Below, piece by piece: positions 25,601 to 40,600 of a stretch of 64,000 nucleotides of DNA; the first letter of the stretch is position 1, and each line of letters starts with the position of its first letter. The translations under genes and the position numbers were made by a program. The notes below the pieces were generated by a model, which did not search any database, was not told the origin of the DNA, and worked only from the letters and a program-made list of their open reading frames with translations. Source of the DNA: Aphis gossypii (Eukaryota > Arthropoda > Insecta > Hemiptera > Aphididae); the NCBI RefSeq assembly GCF_020184175.1, contig NC_065530.1:78903260-78967259 (forward strand). Direction: 5' to 3'.

Positions 25601-28600
25601 CTATGTATTATTTTTACTAAAAATAGGAACATTCGATTTTTGTACTACAAAACACAGGTAATTTCTATGAAATTTGTTTACTTCGCTTTGCCATACATTG
25701 CACAGTTTTAATTTAAAAATGTAATTGATTTATCAAATTAACAGTTACGATACTTTTTTCCCTGTTTAACTCGTAAGAGTTACGGTAGTTAAACCAAAAA
25801 AAGAAACTTAACGATTTAAAAAAAATTAATTGACTTTTCCATCCTCGATACATCATACCAATATTATACCTAAATATATGAGTAATATAATGACACATCG
25901 CTCATACGTTAAACTCTCAAACATCGTCGGCGCAGGGTTTGATGTCGGTGGCGGCTGTTGTCGGGCGACTCGAGCCAATACGATACGACGGCCGTAATAG
26001 TACCGTGCTGTATAATATCACGACAACGGTCGGTGGCATAATATCATCGTTCGAAAACAGTTCGTCGTCGCTGGGCAAAGGGGTGATGGTAGTGGCGATC
26101 CACTGGTCGAGAGGCGTCGGTGACGGACCGAACGGAAGTGACGGCGACGGTAGCAACGGAAGTGTCGTCAACGGCGACGACGTACCCTACGGGTTTCTGA
26201 GGAATCTGCAAACCCGCTACAAGCAGCCCGTGTACGCAGTCGATCTGCACCGTCTGTTGTCCGATGGCCGTTCGAGGGACACGGACAGCAGAGACGGAGC
26301 CCTTCCTCAGCCCTGCCGACGACCCGTCGACCACGGGCTCGGGTCTCTGTTACCGCTCCGGTCTCGGTACGTGGTCCTGTATCGCGGTATCGTGCCGCCC
26401 GATTGGGACCCAGACCCGTTCGTCGAACTGGCCCAACTCAACTATACGTTTTGGGACGTGGACGTGTACTACTTGATCGTAGCCGTCAACGGATTCGATT
26501 ACGCGGTCCGACGGATGGTGTACGGCGTATGGCGCGACCTCTCCATATACAAGTAGGTATATCTCCGATACGTCATGTGATCACGATCTGACCGATATTA
26601 TATCATATTATTAAATCGAATTGCGTTTTGCCACTGCAGCGAAAAAACGACCGTTTTAATAAAGTAAAAAAAAAAAAAACGTCAACCTATATTTTAAAAT
26701 CAACATTACTGTTTTAATAATTATTTATTTAATGGACTGAAAAAGCGACATATTTTTGAGAAAAATGTGAGCTCAGGTTATGCTGTTCGACTTATATTGT
26801 TTAATTTTCACGTAACATCGATTTTCTTCGTGTTCAAAAAGTATGTACCTATTTCGTAAAATATATATTTTGCAGTATAATCAGTCATTTATCAAAAGGG
26901 ATATTATACTAATTATTCCAATACAATTATAAAAAAATATTTTAATTTATTATAATATATTACTCATACCAAAACTTACAGACAATAAAAAATATATTTT
27001 TATTTTAGCGGAAAAGAAAAGGTATATTTTGGTGGTAAAATGAAAGATCGTTAACGAGTACAACACTTGGTATATTTATTACAATGTACCTAATCGTATT
27101 TTCAAGTAATGGATATATTTCAGTTAGCTCTCGACATTCGTTATTAAGAATCGATATCTAGGTAGTAGGTACTATCTAGATTGCACGTTAAAATATTCCG
27201 TGTAATTTAATGCATTCTTTAGTAGTCTGATAGATCGGCATAAGTAACAACTTTTATTATTTTACGATATAGTGTATGGGTACAAGTAAACCTAACTTTG
27301 GATTTTGGGTGTACACACTGTTTAGAGAACATTTTTATAATCATAAATACATTATATACACAGGTGAGTTATTTAAATTGGTTGGACGCGCTTAATAATG
27401 CAAGAACGGTGGTTTGCGACTGTTTTATTATTCGTTAAAATACCACAATAGTGGTAGTTATAATAGCGACAGTTACTGTAACGGCGTATAATATTATGTC
27501 CGAACGAATTGATTATATTATTTGACCGGCGACACGCATAAGTATTAAATACATCGTAGGTATCTATTGCATATTATTGTAATACCTATCGGACGATTTT
27601 CCGGGGTGGGTAGACGCGCGCTTATATTAGTCTCGTCGACGACTTAATTGATGAGTTCATGGGAGGTTTGTCGTAACGCTCGCTATAATATACCTACCGC
27701 CCGACGACCAGCGGTGGGCCGATGCGCGCGCGCGTATATAATAATAATATAAGCACGCGGGAAATTAATGACGTGAACGTATTATTATTACTATTACTGT
27801 ATCATAATATTATATGGTAGAGATATTAATATTATGTATAGTAAAAGAGAAAACCGGAATATTAAATTATCGTCGTTTCGGAACCGGCGCAGCTAAGATA
27901 GTACATAGCGCAGCGACAAACCAAATGCATACACGCGCGCACGTATAATATGGAAGCGCAGCAAGAGTAAATGAGCTGCGCGATGGGTACCTAGGTAGGT
28001 AGATAGGTTAGGTATACACGTATGTAGGTATTATTATACTTCCTTACCCATCCGGTGAAAACGCGACAGAACGCCGTTTTACCGTCGATACACTATAAAT
28101 TAAATTCCTTAACGATGTGGTAAGACGCTTTCGTGGTATATTATGTGCATGGCACCAGTTCGTGAGTAATGTGTTCCGCAACATACACGTAGGATGTCTA
28201 CGTGCTATTTTTTTTTTTTCATTTAGCAGTTTATCTGTTGTACGACCGATGTACACGTTGAATAAAAATATATATTATTATATTTTTAACATGCAGTGTG
28301 GGATATTATAATATGAGAAGAGATTAGAATAATTCGACGACAATGTTTTAACGTCCAAAAACACTGATTGTTTATGTCGTGTTGATGAAAGCTTTTTTGA
28401 TTTTTCGTTACCTAATACAAATTTTTTGATTTGAGTCGATTATGTTTGGAAATAATAGGGAGGTTGAATAGTTATTAGATGTCAGAGTATTTCCGAGCAC
28501 GCGATTTATCATAAATTTACGAGAAATTATCTAATAAGGTCATTGTATACTGTATAAGGACAATCGATTTTAAATTTTTTTCTTCCTCTTACCAATTCTA

Positions 28601-31600
28601 AACGGTTTCAAATAATAATTTATAGATGATAAGAAAAAAAACACTTACAAAATCTGTGAAGTCAGTATAATACTATTGAAAAATTATCGATCACTTGTAT
28701 ATTATTAATATCATAAAGGTTTCGGTTTTCGTCGGTTATGCAATTTAAATCCTTGTTTGGTTTAAACAATATCGAAACCCTAACTACAACAACCGTAAGT
28801 TGCGGTTACAATTATGGTGCACAAAAGCGAAAATTCAGACAATAATCCACAGCACATTAGAACATTAGACCTTTAACGAAATAGAAGGTACCTATCACGC
28901 GTCTTATAAAATATCACACATTCACTATTGAAAGATAACGAATTATTTTTTTACCTAACCATCACTCCCCCAGGATAATCGTGGTGACTCAAACCGTGAT
29001 CAAAATCCTCGATCCGTTTGCCGACAATGCTGTCGACGGCCGGTTCTTGAACGTACCGCCACGGTCACTGAGACGAATACCAAGCATACTGCATTCGCGA
29101 ATCGGAAACCTGCGGCGATTCCCGTTGCGGTTCATCGTCAACAATCGGATACCGACGGTAATCGCGATGAGGGACGGCACGTTCGTCGGCCAGGACGGCG
29201 CGTTCGCCACGGTGCTGGCTGCCAAAATGAACGCCACGCCGGTTTACATTTCCCATCCGTCCGCCAACGGTAAGATCTATTACGGATACAGGTGGATCGG
29301 CGGCCGGGCGTACGGCACGTTTGCGGGGGTGATTGACGGCTGGGCCGACGTTTCGATCAACGGACACTTTCTGAAAGACTACAACTGTTACTTGGCCGAG
29401 CTTACCAGACACGTAAATGACAACCTTTATTAATATTATTTTATTATGACTATTACACTTGAAGAGTGTTCTATAGTGGTACTATCACGATGATGTGAGT
29501 TAGAAACCCGCTTTTCACTGAAAATTATTTAGTGATTAATTTTTTTTTATTCATCATAGCCTCCGTGTCTTCTGAACATATTGTAATTTATCTTTATTAG
29601 TTAAATAACTCAAAAATCACTACTTCAAATTTAAATATTCATTTATCAAAATGTGTGGAAGTAATAAGTAGTATTAGTCACTAAGTAATTTACAGTAGAA
29701 GGGAAGGGGTTCTAATTTAAAATCAGAAGTTTGTATACTTAAATATATAATAAATTTTAAGTATACTTGAAAATTGAAAAGATCAGGTTTTAAATATCTG
29801 TATTATTGAAGAAAAAAAGCAGTAAGCAGTTTAATGAATCACTTTATGTACTTAATAATTTAGATACTTTCCTAATGTTAAGTATTTTTTTTAAAAAAAT
29901 AATATTTATTTATTATAATAATAATTTCTCAAGTCGATAAGTTACCTACAGTTATATGTATAAGAAAATTATATATATTATATATATGTCATTTCTTGTA
30001 TGCATATATCTACTATTACAGCTGATGCTCGAGGGCGTCGTGTAGAAATCACTATGAAACAGAAATCATAATTTATGACTCGCTAAAATGTCTAAAAACA
30101 AGTTAATCTTTTTTTGATTTTCAAACATAACGAGTACGAACACTATATACATATTACTGTTATAGTAATGTTTTAAACAGTTTTCCATTGGAATAATGTG
30201 AAAACATTGACACGTACAGCGAATAAAACATATTATAATTTACTGCTACCAGTTGAATTTAATAATAACAATGCTATATAGCGTGTATACTATATGTTGT
30301 AAATACATAATATACAAACAAGATATTATTACGAAACTACGATTTATAGTAAAAATAATTACCATGTAAGTTCTCGGTAAACGAATTGTTTTTTTTCTAT
30401 ATTATATGCAGTTGTGAGCTTTATATATTTTTGTGTTGCAAGTATATAACGAACGAAATAATAGTATGTAATATCATTGATTTTTCATAAATATATAATA
30501 ATAATTTATAATCAATGGTAAACTACGTATTGCGTGTAGTTTAAATTCACATTGACAACACTATTGCCCATATTCGTAACAGCTTATAGTATAAAATATT
30601 GTAATAATATCATGTGGCCCGTATTGTTGTGACTTTCTAATAATAATATTAACATTGTATGTATTATAATATGTTCATACATATGGATTTTTACCAATTC
30701 AACAGATAACGAGCGACAAGGTGTGCTTACTCACGCCCAAAGCCGGCGTCATCCCGCCCATGATGACTGTATTGATGAGTTTCCAGAGGGAAGTTTGGAT
30801 GATGACGGCAATCACATGCGTACTGGTCACCGTCATATATTTCGCGACCGCGGCTGCGGCGTTGGACACGCACAGGCAAGGACCCACGGGATGTAATTTG
30901 GGGCTGGAAATCTACAGAATGTTCATCGGCGCACCCACCAATCGAATTTTCGCTTACTCTTGTCACCGGATATTGACTTCATTTTGTCTGTTTTTTACAC
31001 TGGTCATTTTGAACGCATTCCAGGTAATTTTTTTTTTTTCGACGGCGATTAAACGTTTTATTATTGCAGCACGTATAATATAATAGGTACTATTAAACTA
31101 TTCAAAATGTGTCCAAATAGAATTAATGTTCTTGTTGTTTTATCAACTTCATAAAGTGTAATGACTTGTGCTCACACGCTGCAAAGCAATTAATAGTTAT
31201 AATTTATGTACGTCATAGGGATCACTAGTAACGTTCTTGAGTACTCCAATGCACTATCCCGATGTCAATACATTTACCGATCTGAAAGAGTCGGATTTGC
31301 CGATTCGTACATCTAGTATCAGTTTCAAAGAAATATTGACTGGAGACCCTAACTTGAAATCTCTAGCCTATCGAGTCGAGAAGTGGGAAAAAGAAGAAGA
31401 CATTCACAATTCTGATGGCCAGTTCGCCGGATTTGAGCGCGTTAATGTTTTTAATTTGGAACATTTCAAAGACGTATTATTCGTCCCCAATAAGACCAAT
31501 ACTCGAGTGTTGCACACTATGAACGAGTGTCTGATATCGTACTTTATATCATACGTAGTTCATAGGTAATGATAAAGATAAATATTTGGAACAACATTTT

Positions 31601-34600
31601 TACCTTGAAACTTTACGAATGTTAGTAATGTGAATTTGTTGTATTTTATAGGAATTCACCGTATAAAAGAAGAATAAATACTCTGCTGTCATGGATTGAT
31701 CAGGCTGGACTGGTACTCAAGTGGAACAGTGACGTTTCCAAGTACATATTTAATAAATACAAGCCAATCAATCCCAAAGATTACGATACTTCGAAAGTTT
31801 TTTCTGTCAGAGATCTTGAAATAGCATTCATTGTTTTATCATTCGGAATTATCTTGAGCATTACTGTATTTATCATTGAAATTATTATGATGTACAAAGC
31901 ACCGAAAATACACACACCACACCCTCGCCATCTTCCATTCTTACATTAATACACTGTCATTAATCAACATTCAACGTAGTAATATAAATTAATACTTTCT
32001 ACTTTAATACATAAGTAATATAAAAAAGTATTTTTTTTTTTTTTTTTTTTGTTTTAAATATTAAATGAATATACCAGTTACAGTCTATAAAGAAGGCACA
32101 ATATTTTATAGTACTAAAAAAAAATTTACTCGCACAGATTAAAATATGTAATCAATAGTGAGCCGATTCCTGTGAAATATTTTTTTAGGACCTGTAACTA
32201 ATTTTGAATAGTTTCATCGATAAATTAATAATATTAATTTAAAAATATTGAAAAAATAGAAATATTATGCATATTTTATAATTATTATATCTTATAAGAT
32301 TTAGTAAAAGTTACGCTACTACGTCGTATTACTCGTATATAAAAAATAAAAGAATATTTTACGTTTTAAAGAATTCTACGTATAAAAAACGACAAGAATG
32401 ATTCAATACTAAACAAAAAATAGAAAATTAACTAATTTTATGAATAAATTTAAAACAATTACTGAACAAATTTTGCCTTTCCTTTTTCATATAATCTGTT
32501 GGGCATATTTTTAATTGGTCAAGAAATATTGCCCGCAGCTCTCAAATAGTAGTTTGGTAAGAAATCAAGCGTTTAACGTGAATGGGTGCAAACAAAAATC
32601 TAAAAATAATTGCTTTTGTAGGTTATATGAATGATGAAACATACTTATTTACATTATGATGTGATTCGTTAATCTTATGATATTACATAATTGTCCCTAT
32701 TATTAAGGATAAAAACATAAAAATAGTTTCAAGTTCGACTTTTGAGGGTCGTTTAGTAAGTACAAGTTGGTGGAATCAGTGTAATGGTTAAAACAATTTC
32801 TTAAATTTAATAATTTTGTATTATAATATTATGCTCATTTAAAATATTATTTAATAATAAAAATAAAATCAATACTATTGCCAATGATCAAATTAAAATA
32901 TCTGATTAAAAACAGTTATTTGTGTATGATTATATAAAAACATAAAATGACTTATGTGTACAATTATTTTACCATTAAAAAATTCAATAGTAATTAGACG
33001 CTTAAAATAATAATTAGAAAATAAATTATTAAAGAGAGAATTACAATAACGCATAATTTAATAATCATTAATTAATTACACTTACTATAATTCATAGAAC
33101 ACATACTTACGTATATTTTATTTATTTATTTTTGCTTTTTTTTTATTTTTTAAATAAAATTATTTTTTTTTATTATTTACTGTCCTTTATAGTTTTGGTA
33201 ATAATATTAACCAAATAGCTATAATTGTTTGTTACATAATGATTTTTTACAAAATAGGTTTGCATTAATTCTATTAAAATCTGTATAAGTTGGTATTATA
33301 CTACTATACCTACATCACGTCATTCATTATTATATTTCTATGTATTAGCTTTATAAGGTAATAAGGTAGTATAAGCTTTATCCGGTGAATATAATATAAA
33401 ATTACTTTGGTGTTTTGTTTCTCCAATTTTGTCTCATTAAGGCCTGAAGTAAAACGCCTTTCTACAATAAATACTACAATTTATTTATATTAAATTGGGT
33501 CTCGTTCTATACTTAATCCATTATTTTCATTTGATTCGCGTTTACAAGCGGCATGGCATAGGTAAACGCGCTCGTCTATAAAGATCATAAATAATCAAAC
33601 TCGTTGGATTGTCGCGGTGAACATATATTATTCTCTACTCACACACATATGTATGTCTACATATATAATATTATATATATATATAAATGTTATATATCAT
33701 ATAAAAAAATCTTAACTCGTGGTAGTTACGTCTTTATCTTTGCCGGTCGATCGTTGCAATAAATTTCAGAGCCGGGCGCGAGCAGCACGCGACGCAGTTT
33801 CTCAAAAGCGCACAAGCGTTTTCACGCGCGCTGCGATAATAATAATAGTTATTATATAGTAAACCTGCCCGTACTTACACGATCGTACCTTATCAACAAA
33901 CTATGCTCGGAACAATGCGAGTGTTACACAAAAATTATACTATAGACCTAAAGCGCAAAACGATTTAGTAAAGCGAATAAAACATTTAATATTATTATTA
34001 TCGCAATAAAATTCAAGACGATTTGAGTAAACGGCTGTTATTAAGATTAAAATGGGTTTTTATTTCACGAAAACTATAATTTATTATTATATATTTTATT
34101 TTTATGTATAAAATGAATCCGTATTTTTTTTTTTTTTTTATAACGTTACAAATTACAATTTGAATAATCTGTTGTAAATATGCAGACACGGTTTTAATGC
34201 GGTCGTAATGTTACACGTATATTATGATATACGAGTTCAAATTGACCGATTATATTTCTTATATAGTTCTTATTCTACAATAAAGTAACGAACGAAGAAA
34301 AATATTAAGTCCAATTACGTCTAATTTTCAACATAATTGTACATAATGTGACTTAATCTTGTAAATTATATAGTGATCATAAAATAATACTAGATAATTT
34401 TTTTATACAATTTTTATTTTTTATCGATCAATTTTAGAAAAGTTGGTGTGACTGGAGGGAGAGGGTATATAAACATTATATTAAGTACAAATTAATTATA
34501 GCAACGTGAATACTTTATGATTTGTAGGACAATGATTTACATAAAACGATGATTTATTTAAATTACAAATGTGTAAGCAATTTTAGTCGTTTTAAATTTG

Positions 34601-37600
34601 TAATAATAAAATATAAACATTTTGAACTTGATATACTTGATGTATAGTTTTTGAATGAATAAAAATGTGCTCGTGCTTTATAACAAGGGTTGTTTGGTAG
34701 TTTAATACTTAAAGAACTAACAAGTTATCATTAAATAACCGCGTTTTGTACAGTAACTATGTATTCGTAAAGAAAATAAATAAAGTGCGGGTATAATAAA
34801 TTATGGTAAAACGCCAGTCAGTAATAAAAAAAAGTAATTTGCACTTGATACGAAATATAATTAAAAAAATCTACAAGATTAAAAATAATCATTTCGCCTC
34901 CAGAATATTGATAGACGTTCATATAAATAAAAACGACTTGGATTTCGAACTTCGTGTTTGGCGTTTTATACCGTTAAGTATATTTATGACAATATTATTA
35001 TAACTAAGAAACACGAACGATTAATGGTTTAGTCTGATCGATTCGTACTGGTATTATACATAATATTATAATATGGGCACTCTCGCGTATACGATCTTAA
35101 TGGGTAGGTATTTAAAATTTATTATGATCGTATCGTAAAATTTATAATACGATTACTTATTTTGTTTTATATATTTTTTCGTTAACTCGTTTAAACTATG
35201 ACGTATAACCTGACGTAATATCACAAAACACATATTATTTATTTGACCCAATTGTTTTTTTATTTTAATTTTTAATTACTCGTAATAATAATAATAATAT
35301 TCATGATTGAACACGCGCCGCGCATACGTAGGACCGTATGGTACGGTTGTATACGTATGGTTGCACGCCCCGTACTGCGGTAGTTGTACGCGCATAACTT
35401 ATTTGTAAGACCGAACATGTCCTGCAGAATGGGTGGGCCCTAATAACGAGAATAATAAAAAATAAAAAAAAAACCCATCGGCCGTATAGCACCGGACAAC
35501 TACGATACGATCGTGTACGACAATGTCGTTTTTCGTGCTCGACACCGCCGTTCTGACACACGACAATTATATATTGGCATGTGTCTGCAGTCACGGTCAC
35601 TATCAATTTTCTTATCGAACAATATCTTATAAACATAATATAATATAATACGTAGGTATATAATATACATATACATAATATTACGCATACAGTGTTGTAC
35701 ACGGTACGCTGGTATAATACTGTTATATTTAATATGTAAATAACCTATCAATATCAATCATAACAATACCAATATAAAAATATACAAAAATAAAAAAATA
35801 CTTTTACTTTTTAGTAATAACTTTATGCAGGTACATACTTGTACGTATAATACATGAACAGTATTATTAAATAATTGAAATTTGAGATTTATGCGTATTT
35901 AACAAACATTATGGTGCTCGACAGATTTAGGTATTACTATAATACGTAATACATGTATATCTACTAGTTTCTTTTCCGTCGTCAAGACCACACCGATTTT
36001 CTAAAATTGTAAATACCTACCTTGTCGGGAAAATACATACATGGGATACAACTACGGATACACGATGTTTTTATATTTGCGGTTATTTTTTAGGAAGGTT
36101 TTTATCTAAACACGCGTGTTGTATGTCACAATATATTATAATAATATTATACAGTGCTACGTCGTATATTATGGATAACAAGCTATGAGTGATATACTAG
36201 ATTGGTACGTTTAAATTGTATAATACTGTTGTATAATGTATAAATAATTTTTTTTTTAATTCTGGGAAGGGTACATATATAATACATTAATACAAGCCCC
36301 CCAACACTCCTCTCTCTCACGTTACGACCCAAACGTTATTGGATATTGTGTATTACTCGATAATATGAAGTAAAAGTATTCATTCATATTTAACCTATAA
36401 AACATTGAATTAATTAATTTCATTATTAGTCGGAACGTAAGATTTTTTTTTTTAAATTATTATGCAATTTTTATTTTTATTATTATTTACTATACTGTCT
36501 TATACGTTCCTTATAATATATCATGTTATTATAATATTTTATAATATACTAATAAATTAGCAACGGTCAATACAAGGGACAGTTGGTTGTTGTTACCTAT
36601 AATATATTAGTATTTAATATTTTAATGAAACAAGAGATTTGGTGAAAGCTCGTTGTGATCAACGATACATCAAACAATACAATATACATATAATAATATG
36701 CGTAGTATCTACCTAGTACCTATATAATTATTAGGTACAATGTCTTATTCCGAATAGTACAAGAATTATTATCTAAAATTATTAACGATTAATGATTATA
36801 AATTAATCCTATTTATAAATATATTTGTTATTTCAATTTTATAATATCTTTTACTCTATTAAGACAGCCTTTTTTTATGAATTATGATTGGATTTTTTAT
36901 TCACAAACATAAATACCATGCATTTTTCTCTAAGAATAACATACACTTATTAATCTATTGGTAACTTATGTTGTGACTATATGTGTAGTAATTTAAAGAT
37001 AAAATAAAAACTATCTCAACCTTATTAATTAATAATTACTTTTTTTAATATGTAATTGCATTGTACTTACGCCTTTCGCTTGAAATATCTGATAAAATTT
37101 TTGTAAGCTTATAGGTTGATCACCACAAAGCACGTACGCCACACTTTCTAACTGTTCAGCTAAATCTCCTTGTTTTTCTTCCCTGTTGAAAATATTAAAC
37201 ATTTAGATAAAATAATTCGGTGTACTAGTTACCAGTTCAATGGTAAGTAATATATTATAACTTATAAATTATCATTAGGAAGAATTATACTTAGGAGCCA
37301 TTATTATAATGTAAGCACTTTTTAGTTTTATTCAGTTTTTATTTTTATTGTTAGATTTTTACTGATCTAAGATATTTCAGAATTGTACTGTATAAAATGC
37401 TCTACGTTAAAAATTTATTTACGAACTAGGAAAAAAAGTAGAAGTATATATACTTGTGCTATTAATTCAATACATTTTATATGAATTTAGTATGATACTG
37501 CGTATACCTAAAAAATGTACTAAATGAAGGCAATTCAAACTAAACGATTACAAATATAATAGATTTAAATTAGAAATCATAATTTTATTGGTGGCTAAAA

Positions 37601-40600
37601 ATCAGTTTGATTATAGTACGTTTATTAATTTATTATATAATGCGCGTCCATTAATTTTGTAGTCCACCTGCATAATTATTTTATTGGAGGTTATAATATT
37701 TCTCAAACTTCTACTAGTACAGAAAATAATCAATTTACACCCGGTCGATTTAAATCATCAACGGTCGCCAAATCATCTTTAAATTGCTAAATTGTATATT
37801 ATAGTTTATTATTTTTGTTTATGTGATGTGTCCTTAAGTAAAACGAGTCATTAAAAATATAGAAGGCCTAAAAAAAACACGCTGATTAAATGCTGCACGT
37901 TTATTTTTATTATAACGATTTTTATCGTTTTTTTTTTTTTTGTAGAGATGACGGGCTTGATTGCAGTTAAGTTGAGCAATATTCCTCAAAATCATATAAT
38001 TGTTGTACTTATGAACGCGAGCATATATGTTTATGGAAAACGCTGCACCGGAGGACCAGTGGTTTCTCAATAAGGAGCAATGCCGTGACTGCTGCAGCGC
38101 GGTGTATTATACATATCTACAGCCGATTGCCACACAACCGGTGGAAGTTATACTTCATGTGCACACTACACACATGGGCCCGGGCATTGGACGCCGCGAG
38201 TTTCCGACCTGACCAGATCAGAAGCGGGATAAGGCGTGCTCTCGTATATTATTATTTTTTTTATTTTATTTTCTCCTTAATTCTAAAACAAAAGAAACCT
38301 GTTCTGACATGAGCACCGTGTGCCGTAAGTCCGAGGTGTCATATTATTATTGTTGTTTACGGACTCTCGTGTTAATAATACGGGGCACGGCCGATGAGAA
38401 TATAGTGTTGTTCGGCACGCCATTTAAAAGTATAGGCATATTATTAAAATAATCTCGAGGATAAAACAAACCGGTAAATTTAAGGTGTTTATACGGATTT
38501 CCATGCACATTTGTGTCAATTAGTCATCATTTTAGACTAAAAATAATATAACATATATAATAGGCAGATTAATAAACGATACGCATAATATTATTAACTA
38601 CGCATTTTTTCAAATTCAGTCCGTATAACGTTGGAAAAATGTAAACGGTTTATGTATTGGTTATCTCTATCATCGTTGCAGTTTTGAGGTACATAACTTT
38701 TATAGGCGGACACCATGTTTTGAGAATTAACAGACTTTTAAAATATTAAGTGTTACGTAGTATTATCATGCGTAGTTATTATTATTGCTTTTTTTTGCGT
38801 ATCGAATTTGCTGACTCACTCTATAGGCTAGTAGTATTATACCTATGAGCATTATAATATATACACTGCCATTGGGACCTTAGGAGATGATTTATAAGAT
38901 TTTTATTAATGGTTACAACGAGTTCTCGCTCTTCGGATAAATTCGTAAAATCAAATCCTATTTAATATAAGTGTTATTTTTTTTTCGCTTTCTACTCAAC
39001 GCACCTTTTGCCGGAGTCCGGCTACTGAATATATCAACTGCAGATTAATGGCCATATCGCGGAAACCGCTGGACAGTGATCAATATAAACCGCCAACCGG
39101 TTCGACCCACGTCGCTGCAGCCAGTCGTATTGGAAATCATCGTGATAACGACTAATTAGGGCGAATAATAATTAAAAGATAAACATATATATAATAAAAT
39201 ATTATAATATGGTTTGAAAATTATACATGTACCTATACATTTGTCCAACTGATCACCGCTAGTTTGCGTGTATAGGTGTTATAGGTATACTGTTAAAAAA
39301 TGACTTGTGCAGTTGTGCTGCAGTCTCGGAATTATCACATTTTATTATAATTGATATACGTAACTTAGAAACTTTTTAAAGTCGTCAGTTCGGTACAATA
39401 TGTGCTATTAAAAAATATAGATAATAAAATAGAACCTTTAAATCACTATTAAAGGCAATAGTAATGGAGACTTTAATGCCGGAAATCATACTAAATATAA
39501 ACTTTTCATCCAAGACGATTTTTATTATTTCGTAATTTAGTATAAAATTATAATTTATTGTTAAGTCAGAATCAAATAGATTATAATATGTATATACTAT
39601 ATAGATAATACATTTTTGTTTTTAAATCACGTCCATACAAACCCATACATACATAATTATCTGTTAGAACCTATAATGTGTATTATTATCGAAAAAACTC
39701 TGGGAAGTGTATTTTTAATTTTGGTGTATAATAGAGGTAAAAAAATGAATAGATTTATCTTAGATACTTCTTCATTCTTCAATAAGTTTTACATTATATA
39801 CTGACAGTGTACAATATTAATTATTATTACGGGTGGAAATTATTAATATGGATGGATTTTTTTTTTTTAATTAAAAACCTTGATTCATATAACGAATTTT
39901 AAGTACTTTTCAAATTAAGTCTAAATAAAGTACAACATATTGAAAAGTGCCTAGTTAATATAATAATATATCAAAATAACAACTATAATACTAATATATC
40001 TATAAATATATTCAATAAATGTATATTGTATATTATGTGACTTAATCAATTTAATAATTACTTTAAATAATATTTATTATTTGGTTGTGTTAAGACGAAT
40101 ATATATACAATTATTTTATAACTGTTACATAGTAATAATAAAAAAAATATGTACTCCACAATGAAAAAAAAAATAAAACCACCTGCTAAGCAATGGTTCG
40201 CGACATGATTATCGGAGAATTTGATCTTGAAAACAGCTTGTGGTACACATGATAAATGCCGTGGGAAACATCGCACAGTAGTCTTAGTCTTGGACAGAAA
40301 TCAAAGCAGTTTGATTAGTATGATTAGTTGTAAAGCATGTTAACAACGGTTCGCTTACATGCAGCTTTCCTAAAATAAGTACATTTCATTTGATATGATC
40401 GTACCTATTATTGTAATCAATTTATTTTCACCAGATATTGATAAAAGTAAAAGAAAGTACCTACCTATATACCTAATTAAATATTTTTTTTCTTCTTACA
40501 AATAAGTTTGATATTTGTGTAATGACGATTTTCTCGTTTACATTTAAAGTAAAGTATAAGTATTTTTGAATTAATATACGAAAATAAAATTTATAGAAAG

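Noticed and set aside
26044..26334. Antisense frame over receptor exon 2
   Set aside because: A shadow of the GC-rich exon; the sense frame is continuous with the receptor.
35301..35702. 133-codon minus-strand frame inside the Nox5 giant intron
   Set aside because: Tyr/Ile-rich and Arg/Cys-rich halves reflect base composition. No domain, no splice context, and it does not fit the Nox5 frame.
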